Source: Verrucomicrobiota bacterium
Lineage (GTDB): Bacteria; Verrucomicrobiota; Verrucomicrobiia; Chthoniobacterales; JAFAMB01
Assembly: GCA_019242435.1 (NCBI GenBank)
Contig: JAFAVN010000450.1
Span: forward strand, 1-6,352
Direction: 5' to 3'
Length of the DNA: 6,352 nt
This document shows positions 5,287 to 6,352 of this stretch, in pieces (the first letter of the stretch is position 1; each line of letters starts with the position of its first letter). Below the pieces are notes generated by a model. The model was not told the origin of the DNA, did no database searches, and worked only from the letters and a program-made list of their open reading frames with translations. The translations under genes were made by a program, and so were the position numbers.

Positions 5287-6018
5287 TCAGTCGGATGCCG
5301 CCGCCAGGTTTTGTCCGCGTTCCCGCCATACCAAGTCCTCTACCGCTGCACAAATAATCCGAGCGACCCGTTCAAAGCCATTGCTACCGGTGTTAATAAC
5401 CAGATCGTAATGTGATGGCTCAGTGACATCCACATTGAGATAAGCTCGAACGTAGCGCCGACGCGCTGCGTCATTCGCGCGCACTATTCGCACCGCGTTT
5501 TCCTCAGTGATTCCGTGGGATCGCGCGAAATTTCGCACCCGAAAATCGAAAGGCGCTACCAGTCGTACGCGCAGAACATAAGGAAGCTGTGCGGTAATAA
5601 TGGCTGCGCCTCTCCCCACAAGAATAACGTTCCCGGTCATGGCCAATTTTCGAATCGTATGTTTGGCGAATTCGCGGAGCATCCCGGACCGAGGATGCAG
5701 ACCCAGCAGGAACTCAAAGGATTCGCTGAGCGGAAAACGTCTGTCTTCGGGCATGAATTCTCCAATTCTCTTTGAAAGGCTGTGATCTTCTAGAATTTTG
5801 GTCACCAGATTCTGGTCCAGCACGGTCCAGGAACGACTAGGATCTCCTGAGCATTTGACATCAAGTTCCTTGGCAACCAGCGTGGCTATGGTTAGTGCTC
5901 CGGCTCCGCTCTCCCTGGAAATGGCGACAGCCGGCATGGGTGGGTTACCCGGCCTGGTGCCCGAATGCGATACCGCGCGTAGGTAGTTTTTCAAAAAATC
6001 AACTGGTTCTGTAAACAC
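5287..6018 (-). CDS. Cytidylate kinase-like family protein (Cytidylate_kin2)
   Basis: A 243-residue cytoplasmic protein of the cytidylate-kinase-like P-loop family. The nucleotide loop is ISRESGAGALTIA (33-45). Like many members of this family, and unlike true CMP kinase Cmk, it has no Walker A Lys. Further family marks are VILVGRGA (131-138), RLVAPFDFRV (152-161), the Arg-rich lid with ND and RRRYVRAY (182-193), and the C-terminal DVTEPSHYDLVINT (197-210). True phosphorylation of CMP is therefore not assured; the role may be a related kinase or a regulatory nucleotide binder. The start is GTG at 6018 and lacks a clear ribosome site. The next candidate, ATG at 5937, would begin just before the loop. 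I keep the longer form because relatives also carry an N-terminal extension of 25-35 residues. It converges with the DUF488 gene, and its AT-rich upstream region contains a dyad. Confidence 0.85.
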   Translation of the reverse strand: MFTEPVDFLKNYLRAVSHSGTRPGNPPMPAVAISRESGAGALTIATLVAKELDVKCSGDPSRSWTVLDQNLVTKILEDHSLSKRIGEFMPEDRRFPLSESFEFLLGLHPRSGMLREFAKHTIRKLAMTGNVILVGRGAAIITAQLPYVLRVRLVAPFDFRVRNFARSHGITEENAVRIVRANDAARRRYVRAYLNVDVTEPSHYDLVINTGSNGFERVARIICAAVEDLVWRERGQNLAAASD

Positions 6019-6054
6019 AACGAAAACAAATTTATTGAATTTAAACTGTCAAAC

Positions 6055-6071
6055 ATATCGCTATACGATAT
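6055..6071. promoter_or_regulatory. Perfect 17-bp dyad ATATCG-N5-CGATAT upstream of the kinase-like gene
   Basis: Six-base inverted arms flank a CTATA spacer, 37 bp upstream of the GTG start. A consensus TTGACA (6052-6047, minus) sits 2 bp downstream of it. The dyad would cover the start point of the candidate promoter at 6077-6105. Its position suggests a regulator site, although AT-rich DNA produces such dyads by chance more easily. Confidence 0.35.
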
Positions 6072-6076
6072 ATCTA

Positions 6077-6105
6077 TATATAACCCACTGAGCTTCGGGA
6101 AGCAA
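6077..6105 (-). promoter_or_regulatory. Candidate promoter of the cytidylate-kinase-like gene
   Basis: TTGCTT (6105-6100) and TATATA (6082-6077) are spaced by 17 bp on the minus strand. Transcription would start near 6070, giving a leader of about 52 nt. The nearby TTGACA at 6052-6047 is a better -35 box but has no acceptable -10 at 15-18 bp, so this pair is preferred. Confidence 0.3.
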
Positions 6106-6352
6106 AACTTTTTCCACGCGATCCCCTCGCCCGCTAACCAACGGGAACCCAGTCACAGCCAGCCGGCCATGTGTAGTTTCGCGAGTTTGAAACTTCAAAA
6201 AACATAGTTTGCTGATGACGGCGAAGCTGAACAGAGCGTCACCCGTTGAGCCAGGAGGGCGTTGCTGATGGTGCGGCAGCTGGCGGGGTTGCAAAATCCC
6301 AGAGTTCGGCAGTGATGGCGTTCTGAATCGGTGCGACGCCCCTGAACTACTG

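Larger units (their letters stand above)
6019..6352. other. Right flank: AT-rich upstream region, then no convincing gene
   Basis: From 6019 to about 6085 the DNA is strongly AT-rich and carries promoter-like elements for the kinase-like gene. The rest returns to the window's usual composition. A minus-strand frame is open from the right edge down to a stop at 6061, about 96 codons, with an internal ATG at 6294. It has no recognised motif, and its end lies in the AT-rich regulatory DNA. It could be the tail of a gene starting beyond the window, but it is more likely non-coding. Confidence 0.5.

Noticed and set aside
6024..6052. TTGACA at 6052-6047 as the main kinase-gene promoter
   Set aside because: At 17 bp the -10 would be TTGTTT, a poor match, and transcription would start at the GTG itself.
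1..6352. CRISPR array, tRNA, rRNA, insertion sequence, attachment site or toxin-antitoxin pair
   Set aside because: No spaced direct repeats, cloverleaf-like segments, transposase or integrase motifs or paired small toxin genes were seen on either strand.

Overview
The window is bacterial chromosomal DNA of moderate-to-high GC, densely packed, with Shine-Dalgarno sites on several genes. It is ordinary accessory metabolism: no phage, transposase, CRISPR array, rRNA or tRNA was seen. The phylum cannot be fixed. The cytidylate-kinase-like protein with a long N-terminal extension and the short 9-bp tandem repeats between genes would fit soil bacteria such as Verrucomicrobiota or Acidobacteriota, but this is a weak guess.

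Layout. The main feature is a five-gene operon on the minus strand, transcribed from about 4680 down to 177. In transcription order it holds a periplasmic sugar-binding protein (3582-4577), a CUT2/RbsC-type permease (2567-3544), a single-domain sugar ABC ATPase (1834-2565), a short-chain dehydrogenase (1082-1837) and an aldose 1-epimerase-like protein (177-1079). Spacing is tight (37 nt, 1 nt, an ATGA overlap, 2 nt), so the last three genes are probably translationally coupled. The first three genes make a complete high-affinity monosaccharide importer of the ribose/xylose/fructose class. The last two suggest that the imported sugar is first converted between anomers and then oxidised by an NAD(P)-dependent dehydrogenase. 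The actual sugar cannot be read from the sequence.

The 4578-4889 intergenic region separates this operon from a divergent plus-strand gene. It holds a candidate promoter for the operon, with a TTGACA -35 box and an 18-bp CAGCAG-N6-CTGCTG dyad lying between -35 and -10. This looks like a repressor operator, but no regulator gene is in the window.

The right part holds a small DUF488/YeaO-family gene (4890-5261, plus). A cytidylate-kinase-like gene (5287-6018, minus) converges on it, and the 25-nt gap between them is flanked by a possible intrinsic terminator. The flanks 1-176 and 6019-6352 have no convincing gene. The left one carries 9-bp imperfect tandem repeats. The right one has an AT-rich promoter-like stretch with a perfect 6-bp dyad ahead of the kinase-like gene. 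I found no convincing new biological system. The best leads are the unknown sugar of the operon, the operator-like dyads and the altered sugar-contact position in the epimerase.
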